Below are positions 21,862 to 33,800 of a stretch of DNA of 64,000 nt, in pieces. How positions within the stretch are numbered: position 1 is the stretch's first letter; every line of letters starts with the position of its first letter. The translations under genes and the position numbers were made by a program. Under the pieces are notes generated by a model. That model saw only the letters and a program-made list of their open reading frames with translations. It had not been told where the DNA came from and ran no database searches. This DNA is from Macrocystis pyrifera (taxonomy: Eukaryota; Sar; Phaeophyceae; Laminariales; Laminariaceae). The stretch covers positions 10,654,626-10,718,625 of the forward strand of contig JASSKH010000017.1 in assembly GCA_031763025.1 (NCBI GenBank). Direction: 5' to 3'.

Positions 21862-22784
21862 ATCATCCTGTCCTGTTGGACAAGACCGATAGTCAACACT
21901 GGCTTTGAGCGCCCCTTTTTAATTTCTTCTTATGAGAGCTCAAGTTTGAAACCAATCGATTCGACGCCGGCTGAAGTGCTTACCTCTGCGGCGGGCTGCC
22001 TGATTTAGCTCAGAACCCGCCCACACACGCCTAATGCGAGGATTCCGTCAAGAGGTTATGAGCCTCGAGTTACGTAAGCACTGCAGAACCGCGAGCCGTC
22101 AGCATCATCGACACACGACAACGATTAAGGCCGGGCTGCTGCGACGCTAAGGTTCTCCACACAAGGCTGAGGCGAGCATCACCATCTCCAGCTAATATAC
22201 GAAGAACGACAACGGGAAACAAGAAGACATTTTACAGAGCTGCCGCGATCATCGCTATCAGGAACTGCTTGATGATACAAAGGCCGGCCCACAGCTACCA
22301 CAATCATCGCCATGTGAAGCTATTGCTGCGAACCACGAGTATACTACGTCTGCTGCGTACTTACGTGAACCCTGGGCTGTGAGTACGAGTATACTTCTGT
22401 AAAAATCTCGAAACAGTTAATGCGCTCATTAGCAGTAAGTGGCGGGGGTATTACTTTTTCGTGTTCGAGCGAGTTCGGTCGAATGGGGTCCCATTGCGAT
22501 ACATCATAATCGATTGTTTTCTAGTGTCCGTGACGGACTGGTTCGAGACTACTGGCACTACAGCTACACTGCTGTTACTGGTAGGGCATTTCCGACTGCA
22601 CGTAATCGAAACTACGGGCGTCCCTTTGATCGAGTGCAGATATTTCGCTGTTGCTGTTGCGTACGAGAAATTGCAACACCTCTGCTGAAACAGCAGCGAT
22701 ATTAACGGGAGCGACAGCATTATAAGCTCATTGAGGGGTATATGCCCATTCAGTGGCACGAACCTCGATGAGTTTAACTACTAG
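21862..22784. other. Unassigned; possible 5' region of the Copia-like relic
   Basis: The segment precedes the Copia-type gag relic and could hold a decayed LTR and leader. I could not define LTR ends, a primer-binding site or a matching second LTR in the window. Confidence 0.3.
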
Positions 22785-23685
22785 TACAAAAAGGCCTGCT
22801 TCACGCTGAGCATCGCTCGTCCAGATGTCTTTCACATACTGGAGGGCCATGCCAGGCCTAACATCACGACGACGACAACGGCCGCTTGCTCGCAAAAGTC
22901 TGTCGAGCAACGCCAAGCCGCGTTTGACAGAGCCAACCAGGATCGTTTCGCTATCCTCTACTTGGTCACCGAACAACCGCCAGCGCTGCTGGTGAAAAAC
23001 ACGCCGAGGGCGGACGGGGAACTCGCAGCGACGGATTGAAGGCCGTCAAGGAGCTGGAGTCGAAATACTTAAATATCACTAACGAGACGATACGCGCTGC
23101 GTAGGAGGTAATCGCGACTACGAGCTTGACGCCGGGACAAGATCTCGACAACTACATCAATGGGCTCACGAGACTGCGCAACCTACTGACCGAGATGGAG
23201 GAACCTATCACGGACAGGCTCTTCTACCGTGCGTTTCGTACGGTGTAGGCAGCACTCCAGACAGCAGCCGCTTTAGTCAGCAGCGACGAATTGGTTAGTG
23301 GTGGGAACGGGGGGAACTCTATGTTGTAGTTGAGAGGATATACCCGCGGCCAGGTTAGTTCAGTTTGCACATTAATTGCATTTTGTGTGCGCCTTCTTCG
23401 TCTCGGTGTATTTTTGGCAGCTGAATTTTGAATTTTTAGGGTTTTTCGGATCTTCCTAGGGCTCCAGCTACTTTGTGTGATCACGGACTCCTTCGTTTGA
23501 GAGTTAGTGTGAGAACAACAACAACAACAACTTCAACGACATCGTTCTCCAAGGTCTCACGGAAGAGTACCGGAACGTCGAACTGATGACCAGAAAGGAC
23601 CCGGACTTTGATCCCTCGACGATTCAGTCTGTGCTACGTCACCTTTGCCTGGACGGGTTTCCTAGGGCTCCAGCTACTTCTGATC
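22785..23685 (+). mobile_element. Copia-like gag relic, interrupted
   Basis: The plus strand encodes YKKACFTLSIARPDVFHILE, AFDRANQDRFAILYLVTEQP, KAVKELESKYLNITNETIRA, DLDNYINGLTRLRNLLTEME with EPITDRLFY, and later NDIVLQGLTEEYRNVELMTR with DPDFDPSTIQSVLRHLCLDG. This order is the Ty1/Copia gag core (UBN2-like). It has a frameshift near 23030, a stop at 23101 and a foreign segment of about 300 bp (23228-23537) between LFY and NDIV. No protease, integrase or RT follows. It is a dead gag fragment of an LTR retrotransposon. Confidence 0.75.
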
Positions 23686-23689
23686 ATTC

Positions 23690-24368
23690 CGGCTAATTCC
23701 ATGAAAACGGGGGGTACGACGCAGTGTAGACCTCCTTAAACATTAACGTTTCATGGTATGCGCTCGGCTTCGGAATATCTATAAAGCTATGGCTAAAGAT
23801 GTTTCCACTCAAAAATCTGGGCCGTGTGATAGTTGAATGCGTTGTTGCCGTGGCAACAGCAGCGCAAGCTGTCGCTACCTCGGACGGGCGAGTATGTCGA
23901 CAAGGTAAGACGAAGGTTATCAGTATTCTAGCCTCGCTGAGTGTGCCGAACTCTGTACCAGTAGGTGATGGGAATAACCGAAAATTGATAAGAGCGTGTT
24001 GACGGCGGAGTGTGAACTGGAACAACGTCACACTTCCGTACGGCGATGAAGTCAGTTGAGCAGAGACCTGACAGCAGAGCCTTGTTAGCCAGAGGCACCT
24101 GCGAATACCCGTTTCAACGGGCGGGACTTGGGCCGGTCGCTTTTGACGAGCAGACAGGGCAACGGAGGTAGCGGTCGGAACCAAAACAACGAAGACCACG
24201 TAAATGCAGCAGCAGCAGCGGCAGCAACAGCAACAGCAGCAGCAACAGCAGCAGTATCAGTATCTGCAGTGACTACCTCTCCCAGTCAAGCCACAATAAA
24301 AATAAAGTGAGTTCATTGTTTGGAACCCGGCCACTGCTGTGTGATGTACTTTAATGTATTGTTTCTCG
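23690..24368. other. Unassigned, with a CAG/GCA triplet run
   Basis: A GCAGCAGCAGCGGCAGCAAC-type triplet tract runs from about 24204 to 24262. It may be the decayed downstream part of the Copia-like gag, since SGRNQNN-like coding precedes it, but no zinc knuckle is visible. Confidence 0.35.
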
Positions 24369-24369
24369 T

Positions 24370-24740
24370 CGTTTCACGGGGATTCTCCTCGGCAACTTGT
24401 CATGGCAACTCACGGTATATCGTGGGATCCCCTGGGGGGCCGTGGTGTAACCACGGGCCCTCGTGGTATGCCACGTTATACCTCGGGTTTTAAATCGAAA
24501 CCAGCGGGATTCTCGCGGGATCCCATGGCATCCCGTTCGATACCACAGGATACAAACGAAACAGACGATATCTCTCTGGAACTCCCAGTACAATTCCCTT
24601 GGCAGTCCAAAGAAATCCGCGCGGAACATTTGCCACGTCAATCGGGCTCCACGACTTGAACATATTCGATGATACTTGAACAATCCGGTGGGATTAACCA
24701 GGGTCCCGTGAGATACAACGTGATTACATCAAAGTTCCGT
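24370..24740. repeat. Phased CCNNGG array, block 1 (CCGTGG/CGGG type)
   Basis: Degenerate palindromic cores (CACGGG, CGTGGG, CCGTGG, CCACGG, CCTCGG) recur at spacings of 10, 11 or 12 bp. By eye they fall near 24376, 24387, 24398, 24409, 24420, 24430, 24440, 24452, 24462, 24472 and 24482. There is no conserved long monomer; only the core and its phase persist. Confidence 0.7.
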
Positions 24741-25380
24741 GGGAACATGTGTGAACGACAATGAAAGGAATCCAACGCGGTTCGCTGTGGGATATCACGA
24801 CCCTTTTATATGCCGCGGATTACGTCACAACCCCACATCGACTATATATTTTAGCTTGGTGCTACACCCCTCCTCGCTTATTGCGAGCCGACAAGTCTGC
24901 GTATTCTCTTACTCGTATTTATTTTATGCTTTCCTACTCCTCTTTCTTCCCCTTTCGCTCTCGATTTCGTCGTCGATTTCGTTCCATCTTGTTTCTCTCG
25001 TGTGGTGTTAATATGATATCTCCTCGTATTCTGTTTCGACTCGTAGAGCGTATGATGTATATATATATATATATGTATTTATATTGAACATGCCTATGTA
25101 TCCTGATCTCATTTTCGGTCTGAGACTGTTTTTTTCAGTCATTACTGTGTAGTGTGTGTATTATTTTCTGTTTTCTGTTTGCTCTTGAGGTAATGTTCCA
25201 CTCCAGAGCTGTCGAAGCCTGTGGTATAACCTTAGACTGCATTGTGGTGATGAATTAATGTGATAACAACAACGATGAGCTTATGGGGAAACCAAGGGAT
25301 AGCGCGGCTTCTGGAAAAAATGTCCACCGTCTTCCCTTCGTTCCCGAGGAGAGTGAGCGCCTTCCCGCGATAATCTTCAC
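24741..25380. other. Non-periodic spacer within the phased array, with a TA microsatellite
   Basis: This spacer is pyrimidine-rich with an ATATATAT run at 25057-25073. It separates phased-array blocks 1 and 2, and no gene is seen. Confidence 0.45.
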
Positions 25381-26228
25381 TTGAACCGGTGGGATCCCTT
25401 GATATCCCGCGAGTTGCCTCTCGGTACCCGGGGGTTTGTGGTGGTCCGTGGAACGAGCGACCGGGTCACCTCGGTAGCAATGTATCCCACGTGCCTTATC
25501 TCCTTTTTTCCTATCGAAACACGCGGGTTGCAGCAGTTGCCGTCCAATATCGACCCCCGAAATCCCTTGGGGAGTCCGGGGGTTACAGAAAGTTTCCGTG
25601 GGTCAGTTGAACGTACGAAAGTTCACGAGATGCGGTCAGAATTCCGGGGTTACCCATCGGGTTCGCGCGGGCCCCTGCAGGTTTCTAGGGGAACCCCTTC
25701 CCTTACCCGAGGGATCCCGGTCGGAATTCCGTGTTTTCCCGCTAGTTTCTTCCGTGGGCGCCCGCGGGTTCTCACGCGTTCTCGTGGAAATCCCCTCCTC
25801 TACCCGTGGCACCGGTGGGGAGTCCAGGGGGTACCACCGATTCCCTTGGGGACCCTCCCCCGTCAACGGGGGGTCTAGTGGGGAGCCCTTTATTTCACGC
25901 GACATTCCGAGGGTTTCGGTGCTAAGTCCGTCGCTTACCGAGTATTCCCGCGGGTTCCCCTGGGGATCTCCTTCTCTGCTCGGGGGATCCGATGAGTAGT
26001 CCTTGGATTCACGTGGGCTCGGGAACGCGTGGAGATTCGCTGCGGTAAACGCGAGAGACCGTGTGAACTGCAAAATAATCCCGTGGATCACTGCGGATTG
26101 CTAATGTTCCTGTGGGCGTACGTGGGGAATCCCACCGGCGACCGTGGGACTTACAGATGTATCTCACGGGTTCCTGTGAGTTTCCGCCCGGAATTTGCTC
26201 GTGTAGAAACCAATCGTTACCGGTGATA
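25381..26228. repeat. Phased CCNNGG array, block 2 (CCCGNGGG type)
   Basis: CCCGGG-like cores (CCGGTGGG, CCCGCGAG, CCCGGGGG, CCGTGGG, CCCGCGGG) repeat with about 10- or 21-bp spacing. Between 25644 and 25813 the spacings I count are mostly 10, 11 or 21. Open frames across the block, up to 165 codons, are by-products of the 21-bp (7-codon) periodicity. Confidence 0.7.
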
Positions 26229-26459
26229 ACTGATGGGAAGTAGCATCACCACAGAATTATCTCGGTTGTTGCGATTGTGGTTGACGAGAACATCCGGAGA
26301 ATTTGCAATCAACATACGTGGCGATCCCACTGAATCACAATAACCTTCACAGGAAGTCCATTTTTTTAACAGTTGTATTAGTTATGCGCTAGGCCTTGGG
26401 TCTTGAATGCAAGCCGGTTTCAGCAGTTAAGACATACCCAAAGAAACAGGAACCATTGA

Positions 26460-26760
26460 GTCGAGTAGACCTCCGTAGTATGATGAGATTGACATCCCGT
26501 GGAATACGTCTTGGGAACCCATGGGGCGTCCCACCGAAGCGCCTCTGGGACTCCGTCGGAAAATCCGAACCAATTCGCGCGGAACTACACGGCATGCCAT
26601 GCAATACGGTAGTCGCCCACGAGACCCCGCGGGAGCGATTGGGATCACACACGGTATCTCGCGGAAAACCGTAGGTTCCTGCCGGACGTCTCGTGGGATT
26701 TTGCATTGGTTCCCGTGGTATCCCACGGAAAACTACGGGAACCCGTTATTAAAAGCACAA
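26460..26760. repeat. Phased CCNNGG array, block 3
   Basis: CCCGTGG, CCCATGG, CCCACCG, CTCTGGG and CCGTCGG cores continue at roughly 10- to 11-bp multiples. This is the same design as block 2, with the first CCATGG forms appearing. Confidence 0.6.
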
Positions 26761-27050
26761 TCCGAGGTTCAGACATCTCCGACGTCCTTATTGCCATTTT
26801 TCTTTCGTCGATGGAAATTACGGAAGTATACACCTGCAAGTTATGGTACACACTTTAGGGCCAGAAGAAGCGCCATAATATCTCCTGTTCAGGCCGGGGC
26901 TGGGATTGCAACCCTTGAGCAAATCTGACGTCGCGGCTTCACAACCAGTGACCCCCGGATTGTGTTTTTACTACATAAGCACCCCAACCACTGACCTTAA
27001 CAGTCAGCGCTAGCTGTTGGCTCAGTGACCAGGGTGCATCTCTAATACCT
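26761..27050. other. Non-periodic spacer between array blocks
   Basis: I see no array cores, gene or shared repeat. Confidence 0.35.
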
Positions 27051-28840
27051 GTACGAAGTCCCGTGGGATTCCTGGGATTCCTGGATATTGCCCAAAGATG
27101 TCAACAATGGGAGCTTTACGTTATTTGACTCCTTCATAACGCGTCATGGTATTCCCGATAGTGTGCCATGACACTGTCATGGTGCGCCCTTGCATTACCA
27201 TGGCGGCGCATGACATTGAAATCTCATTGTCATGGCACTCCATGGCACGTCGTAGCATTTCATGGCACTTCAAAGGCTCCCACGAGCTGTCATGGTGTTT
27301 CATGGCAATACAATGAGAGTGCCATGGACATCCATGGCAATACCATCGGGTTCACGGCACGTTATTTCACGGCATGCCATGAGGAAGACCATGGGCAATA
27401 CCATGGTATTTCTCCATGATCACGGGCCATGGAAATTCCATCGTGCCATGTAACGGTCCATAGTAACTCCGTGGTACGCCCCACGGTAACTCTAAGGTAA
27501 TGCCATGACAATACCCCGGCACTGCCAAGCACTCCCATAGCATGATCATGGCGTATACGTGGTGTCGACATGGCATAGATATGGGCAGCCATGGTGTCAC
27601 GATGGGTTACCACAGCCCTGTCCTGACAGCCCATGACAACACCATGGCCGGCCTCGCCAATGACATGGCCATGATCTGTCATGGTATTGCCACGACGATA
27701 GCCCATGGCACTGTCGCGGTAACCCACGGCAATGCGATGAAATGCGCATGGTATAGTCACGGCAGTCCGAAAAATGTTCATGGGTTGCCATGGCGTTGCC
27801 GTGACAGCCCACGGTAACGCCATGATTCCCGGCATTGCCATGACGGCCCACGGCAATACCATGACCGCCCGTGCCAATGGTAACCCATGGCAGTGTCATT
27901 GCGGAATCCATGATGTCGCTGTACGCTGCCATGACTTTACCATGGGCTGTCATAGGGATGCCATGGAAATCTACGGCGACACTGTGGGCACCCCTTGACT
28001 TTGCCTTGACATTTCCATGGGGTGTACATGGTGTCGGCGTTGCATTTTCACGGGCGGCCATGGTGCTGCCATGGATTACCACGGCAATACCATGGCAGCC
28101 CACATTATCTCCAATAGCCATCATGGCAATGCCACGGTAACGCATGACCATGCGATGGCCATTCGAACCGCGGCCATGACATTGCCATGCCGTTGTCGCT
28201 ATGGGCGGCCATGGTGTTACCGTGGACTGCCATGGCATTGCTATGGCAGTCCATGGAAACTCATGGCAATTTTATGACAATGCCAAGCACTTCCGTGACA
28301 TTTTCTATGGTTTCAGCATTGAAATGCTATGGCAACCCATGGCTACTCTACGCCAACGCTAAGCCCTGCCTGTTATGGCATTGCTAAGAGATGTCTATGG
28401 TGTCATCATTGAATTGCCATAGTTGACCATGGTGTCGCTATGGATCACCATGACATTGTCGTGACAATGCCACGGGAGTCCATGGCAAGCCCTTCGTGGG
28501 ACGCCATAGCAGACTCACGGCGTGTCATGGAGACATTTTTGGAGGACGATGAAGGTTCATGGGCCTCCGTAGCATCGCCATATTGTCTCATGTCCATAAT
28601 ACCAAAAGACCTCGTGAGGCCACGGTAGCCCATAGCAATGACCCGTTATTTTTAAAAAGTGTAGACCGTTATTGAATAGGCTCCGTTTTATTCAATCATA
28701 TCCGTGCCATGGCTTATGTCGTAGCAAGTGCCATGGCTTCGCCATATCATTGTCATGGCCTGTTTCTATGACGATTTGCGATGGCAACGCGATGGCAATA
28801 CGATAACAATGCGATGGTAAGGCCAAGGCAGCCACGGCTT
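27051..28840. repeat. Phased CCATGG array, block 4 (main array)
   Basis: CCATGG and one-step variants (CCGTGG, CCACGG, CCATGA, TCATGG) recur for about 1.8 kb. The spacings alternate 10 and 11 bp. At 28209-28283, for example, the cores lie at 28209, 28220, 28230, 28241, 28251, 28261, 28272 and 28283. A pair of half-units makes a 21-bp, 7-codon period, which keeps frames open on both strands and produces HG- and M-rich heptads. The sequence between cores is variable but favours CAATA and CAGCC. It is interrupted near 28635-28700. Confidence 0.8.
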
Positions 28841-30880
28841 TGGATTGTGGGAATTAAGGCTACGCAGAGTCACTTTGTAAAACAGTGCCGTAGGGTATGA
28901 TAAATTTAAGTGCAAGTGTCGTATGTCGGAGTACAGCATAAGTATATACGCAGCAGTAACACGGATATGTCATTGCGTAGCATGCTGTACTGATATACGC
29001 TGTACACGTAAGGTCTAAGCTTTTTGTCTAAATGCGTGTACTGACGACAAACGAAAGTCTCACGAGTCGTTGAGGGCCTTCCGCTTGTAGACCCATCATC
29101 TACGCAAGCGGAGCACGTCTGGGACGTTGATTGCAACCTATTTAGGCACATGAGCGCCTGGAAATATTCGTACTTAGGAAAGGAGTTGAATAATTAGTTG
29201 TGGCAGCAACACAGATTTGACGCAATAGACGCACATAACTGCGTTCAGCTTTTATACTACGTACTGTACATGATTGCTGCAATATTTGTCTCACTGGGTA
29301 GGTCGATATCTCTGCGGAGGTGACCCTCCACACTCTTTGCGTTTTCAAAGTACAGGTCCCACAAGACCAACAACTACAACCCATTCCATAAAGGACCTCC
29401 TTCTTGCCTCCTGCTTCGTTGGGCTTTTCCTAGGAGCCATTTTCCACCGGCGTGCGACCGCTACACCCCAATATCATAGTATGCCTGTGTGCACTATGTG
29501 TCCACCATTTTCGCCTGCTCACGTGCAGTGCTGTAGCTGCAGTGCCATCAGGTGGGCTTTGCGGTCGGCCATGGTGCTCGCTTGTTGGCCCTCTGCCATG
29601 TCTCCAAAAACGCACGTTGATCTATTACTTAATCTTGTGGTAAACACCAGTCGGTAATGGTATACTGTTGAGAGTACGCACGGCACCATCTCTACGGTAG
29701 CACGCGGACCGGAGGCTCGAGGATTGCGCCACAAGGGCAAATCGGAATACATCTCGGCGACCGTCAAGTTCTACCTCCCGAGAAATCCGTAAAACGAAAA
29801 CGTACTGTATCCTCAGGGAGACACCATAACGGCATTATACCTTACCAGGTACCAGTACAACATAAGAATTGAAAAAAGAAACATCCAGCAGCACATATCT
29901 CTATGACATCATGGTGCTTTCATTTGGACCCTTCGCTCATTCCAAACACACGCTCGCGTCGCGCTAAACTCGGGTCTCAACACAATGCTCTCGCCCCCCA
30001 CGATTTACCTACAAAGGCTACTGCACCCCCTGGTTTCTCCGTTGCGCCCTGTCGCGCATGGAGTCCAGCACCTCCAATGCGTGTCGACTTGCGTCGAACT
30101 GTCTTTGTCCACGCTGATACGTTAGTGTTTGTCGACGCTGGTGCGTTCCGCAGTGTGCTCATACGCATGACGCCCGAACGCCCGAGCAAACAGTTCTTCG
30201 TCCAACTCTGCGATCTTCCACCCCTTGCCAGTTGAGCAACACCGTGAGCTTATAACGACGAGCGGAACGACCTACTGACACATTTTGCGGAAGGTCAGCT
30301 TGGTCCGCGTTGTTTAGGGTTATCCGTCCAGCTTGTACCGTTAAACCAGCTTAACATTGCATATCGACCGGGGTGGTAGTTGACCTCGCAGCTACGCAAC
30401 AACTATAATACACACATCATGCTCCTCACATACCACTGTATACTTCAGCCCTTAGTCAGGAAAATATTCACACGAAAAACGACAAGTGATACACCCCTCC
30501 AGCGGCAAACATACATGCTGCATAAATATAAACCCCCAACACCCGTGCCACACAGTCATGTCCACGAATGACGGAATCACCGGCAACAAACAAAACACAC
30601 AAACTCCGGGGAGCGAACGGCTCCTCCTTCGCGAGTGGTGACACACGCTGCCGAAGGCAGAAGCGCACCTTGAAATGCATGTTCAGGTCGCAATCACTCG
30701 CGAAATGCGGGAGTTGCAATAATATCGGATAGCACCGACCGGCGGATAGCACCGACCGGCCTTACGCTGTTGTTGAGATCGGCGTCTGTGTAGTATTCAA
30801 AGGTGAGCACTACAGCAGTAGGTCGATTAGGCAATAGGGGTTTCGCCGGAGGAAGCGGACCTTGAATCTCCAGCAACCGC
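28841..30880. other. Unassigned sequence downstream of the protease gene
   Basis: No protein family is recognised on either strand. Two 17-bp units containing GGATAGCACCGACCGG stand in tandem at 30726-30759. The last part (below 30881) should contain the 3' UTR of the minus-strand protease gene. Confidence 0.35.
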
Positions 30881-33800
30881 CTACTCTTGTGCCACCGGAC
30901 TGATGGCTCCACTGACAACCAGCGAATAGCTCTGAACGTCGGTGGTGAGCGCCTTGGCCGACACCCGCACTGTCCATGTCCCGGTTTCCACGTCACAGGC
31001 GTCTACAATCACCCTCTCGTTAACGTTTGCGTCATCAACCTTGCCTGACTTCCACATTGTGTACTTAGTTCCGCTGGGTGAGTTCACAGCCAGGTCTAGA
31101 TCATGGACCAGCTGTTTCACAGAAAGCGAAGCGGCACCGGGATCTATCCAGGATAGCGTGACGCGGAAATCCAAGCCCTTTTCGCTGTCTACGTCGAAAC
31201 GGTATTTTTGTTTCGTGAGCTCTGCTATGGAGGTGTCAGCAGCGTCGGCCACGAAAAGGACCAGACTCCCCTTCCCGCCTAGCGGCATTCCCTGCTCTAG
31301 GTGGACCCGCCCAAAGCCACGGAAGCCGTCTGGCTCCGAACATCCGCCCATCAAGTTTGCGCTGTTGATCAATAGCGCCTGTACAGTAGAGATCATGGGA
31401 AACATTGTGCGCAGAAAGGGTCGGGATTCCGAATGTGTTGTAGTATACGTAGCAGTCAAAGTTTCCGTGGTTCAGCAACATGCGGAAAAATCTTCATTCA
31501 TCCATCCTGCGGTGTGTAAAAACACAAGCATATCCTCCCCGATATGTCTGTCTGCAACTGACTCTCTGCAGTCCCTCAGGGGTACACCGGAGTAAACAGG
31601 GGGCAAAATATCAGAAATGTTATTTCGAGGTTATCTGCACAGTATATCCTGCTCGATCAGCGTACGGTACAGAGTAAACGATTCAACAGCAGAATCGCGC
31701 TCACGGTATTTATCACCCTCGACATGTCAATGGTACCGTCTCACCTTTACGGTTGCCGAGGAAGGAGAAAAGCCCTCGCACAGAAAACCCTGGTCACAGA
31801 AACCTCTTGCCGACACGTCGGTGGCGTAGAAGCTCGAGTCAACAAAGTACTGCCGTATCTGGGGTCAAGAATCAACACGCAATGATTTATAGTCATCGCT
31901 GATGCAGTACACATGCCTTCGGGGAATCGCTTTCAAGGCGGCTGGAGAGGGGTGCAAGGATGTACTCGCATACACAGGGAATGTTTGATGCGTCACGCTA
32001 GAATTGACGCCTCGATAATGCAAGTTGCCAACACTGCACGATTTTGCTGCTCACCATTGCCGATGCGCCTGCCGCGATTGGACACGACATGGACGTTCCC
32101 CTGTACGCGTACAGCCTGCAGGAATACTCGTCTGTACCATCACTGGTCGCAGAGTATATCTGCCAAAGAAACGAGACGACACGCACGATGTTAGAGGCAG
32201 GCCGTGAATCGATATCGTCACCATATGTCTACGAATACATTATATTTCAATCAGCGAACGGGAACTATCAATATGAAGTTATCCGGGCTTGTTTACTGTA
32301 TACAGGGCAGGCAAGACACCCATAGTTAGGCCCCCACTGTTGCTAATCGCACGAGAACGTGTCTCCCTCTAGCCATGGCTTCCCGCAGAGGGCTGGTCGA
32401 CCCGCTTACCATATCGCCTGGTGCGACGATTTCTGGCTTGATTCGACCATCCTGGGTAGGGCCGTAGGAGCTAAAAAAGGCCACCGTGTCGATGTCAGCA
32501 GATCCGTTAGTGCCGTCCGCGGCCGTACCATTTTCGGCAGTGGTGGTGAATCGTGCTTCCCCCGACGAAGTTGATCCGACCGTAAGAACATTCTTCCCAA
32601 TGCCTGGGCTTCCTATGGTGCAAACTGTGCGTCCGTCGTCGATATTGCCGTAGTTGCCAGCGGCGAATATCAGCAAGTTCTCCGGGTTCTGTCGATGTAC
32701 GGCGGAGAACAGTCATCAGCCTTGACAATAAAACATCATGTCACAATCCAGGTTTGAACCAAACACGCCATTATATTCTGTTGAACGACTGCAGTGGGTC
32801 GTGTCACATATTGTACCGCTTGATTACTTGTCTATGGAGCCGCATGGTCCAAACCTTTTATTTCGTTCTCCGACCTTACGAAAGGCTTGCTCGGTGAAAC
32901 GAAGTGCCCACGTTGACATGTAAAACATTCTACAACAATGACGGCGCCCGATAGCCCGACCATCATTTCGGTAGCCTACCTGATACATGAAGTTATCGTA
33001 CTCCACCTCCATGGACATCAGAGTGCACATGCCATCGCCGCCAAACGAGTTTGAGTGCAGCTTGCAGCCACTGTCCAAGCACGCTTCCCATAATCCGTTC
33101 CCGGCGTAATCGCTTAGTACGTAAGGCCCATAATATATATCGAAGATCGCTAGCTTGGCGCCTTGGGCCATGCCTCCATGAGCTGAAAGCGTCTCGCTCA
33201 CGTCGTCTCCTAGACAAACTTCCGTGAGCGTCTTATCACAGCCGAACATCGGGCAGATCCGGTCGATGTCAGTTGTTCTGTAAACCTGGTGGTACGACGA
33301 CACTAGATCATCGTCGGAGCTACTCGAGTTGCCATCAATACACCCTCCAGCGCAGCTTAAAACGTATGTGTCGGTGCAGTTTACTGGCTGCGCGGGAGTA
33401 GTCAATGTTGCCCCCGCCGCCGATCCTGCCGTGTGGGTGCCGTGTCCGGCAACGTAATCTTGGTCGAAAGGATCAGCCGAAAACCAGTACACCCTGTCTC
33501 CTTGACTATTTATCGATACTGAGGACGATGAGCCAGTGTCGGGCCCAACCATATTGATGTACTGGACGACCTGTGACGTATCGGTCGACAATAAAGCAAA
33601 CAAAAAAAGTAGACGTGCTTGGGCGAACCCTATAGGTGTGGAGCGCATTTGTGGTCCAAGCAAAAGTGGGGCATGATTAACGCGTCATGAAGACATAGGA
33701 GATTGCCGGAAGGACGCCGTGACAACGGAATTGGGTGGCGTACACCGAACTGCAGGCACAAGTGTCTGCAAATACACCCCAGACGTGAATGAATCTCCCC

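Noticed and set aside
25381-25878. 165-codon plus-strand frame as a gene
   Set aside because: It lies wholly in phased-array block 2. Its Arg/Gly/Pro pattern follows the CCCGNGGG cores.
27597-28238. 213-codon minus-strand frame with His/Gly/Met-rich heptads as a gene
   Set aside because: The frame is a direct result of the 21-bp periodic CCATGG array; equally long frames exist on the other strand, and no domain or splice context supports it.
27051-28840. CRISPR array
   Set aside because: There is no constant repeat with unique spacers of fixed length, no cas gene, and the setting is eukaryotic with 10.5-bp spacing.
32326-32676. Single-exon extension of the protease beyond GDM (VSGSTSPLREA...)
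   Set aside because: GTAAGC follows ATG directly, and the next exon gives the expected YSATSDGTDEY...GTSMS continuation. The read-through lacks any S8 similarity.
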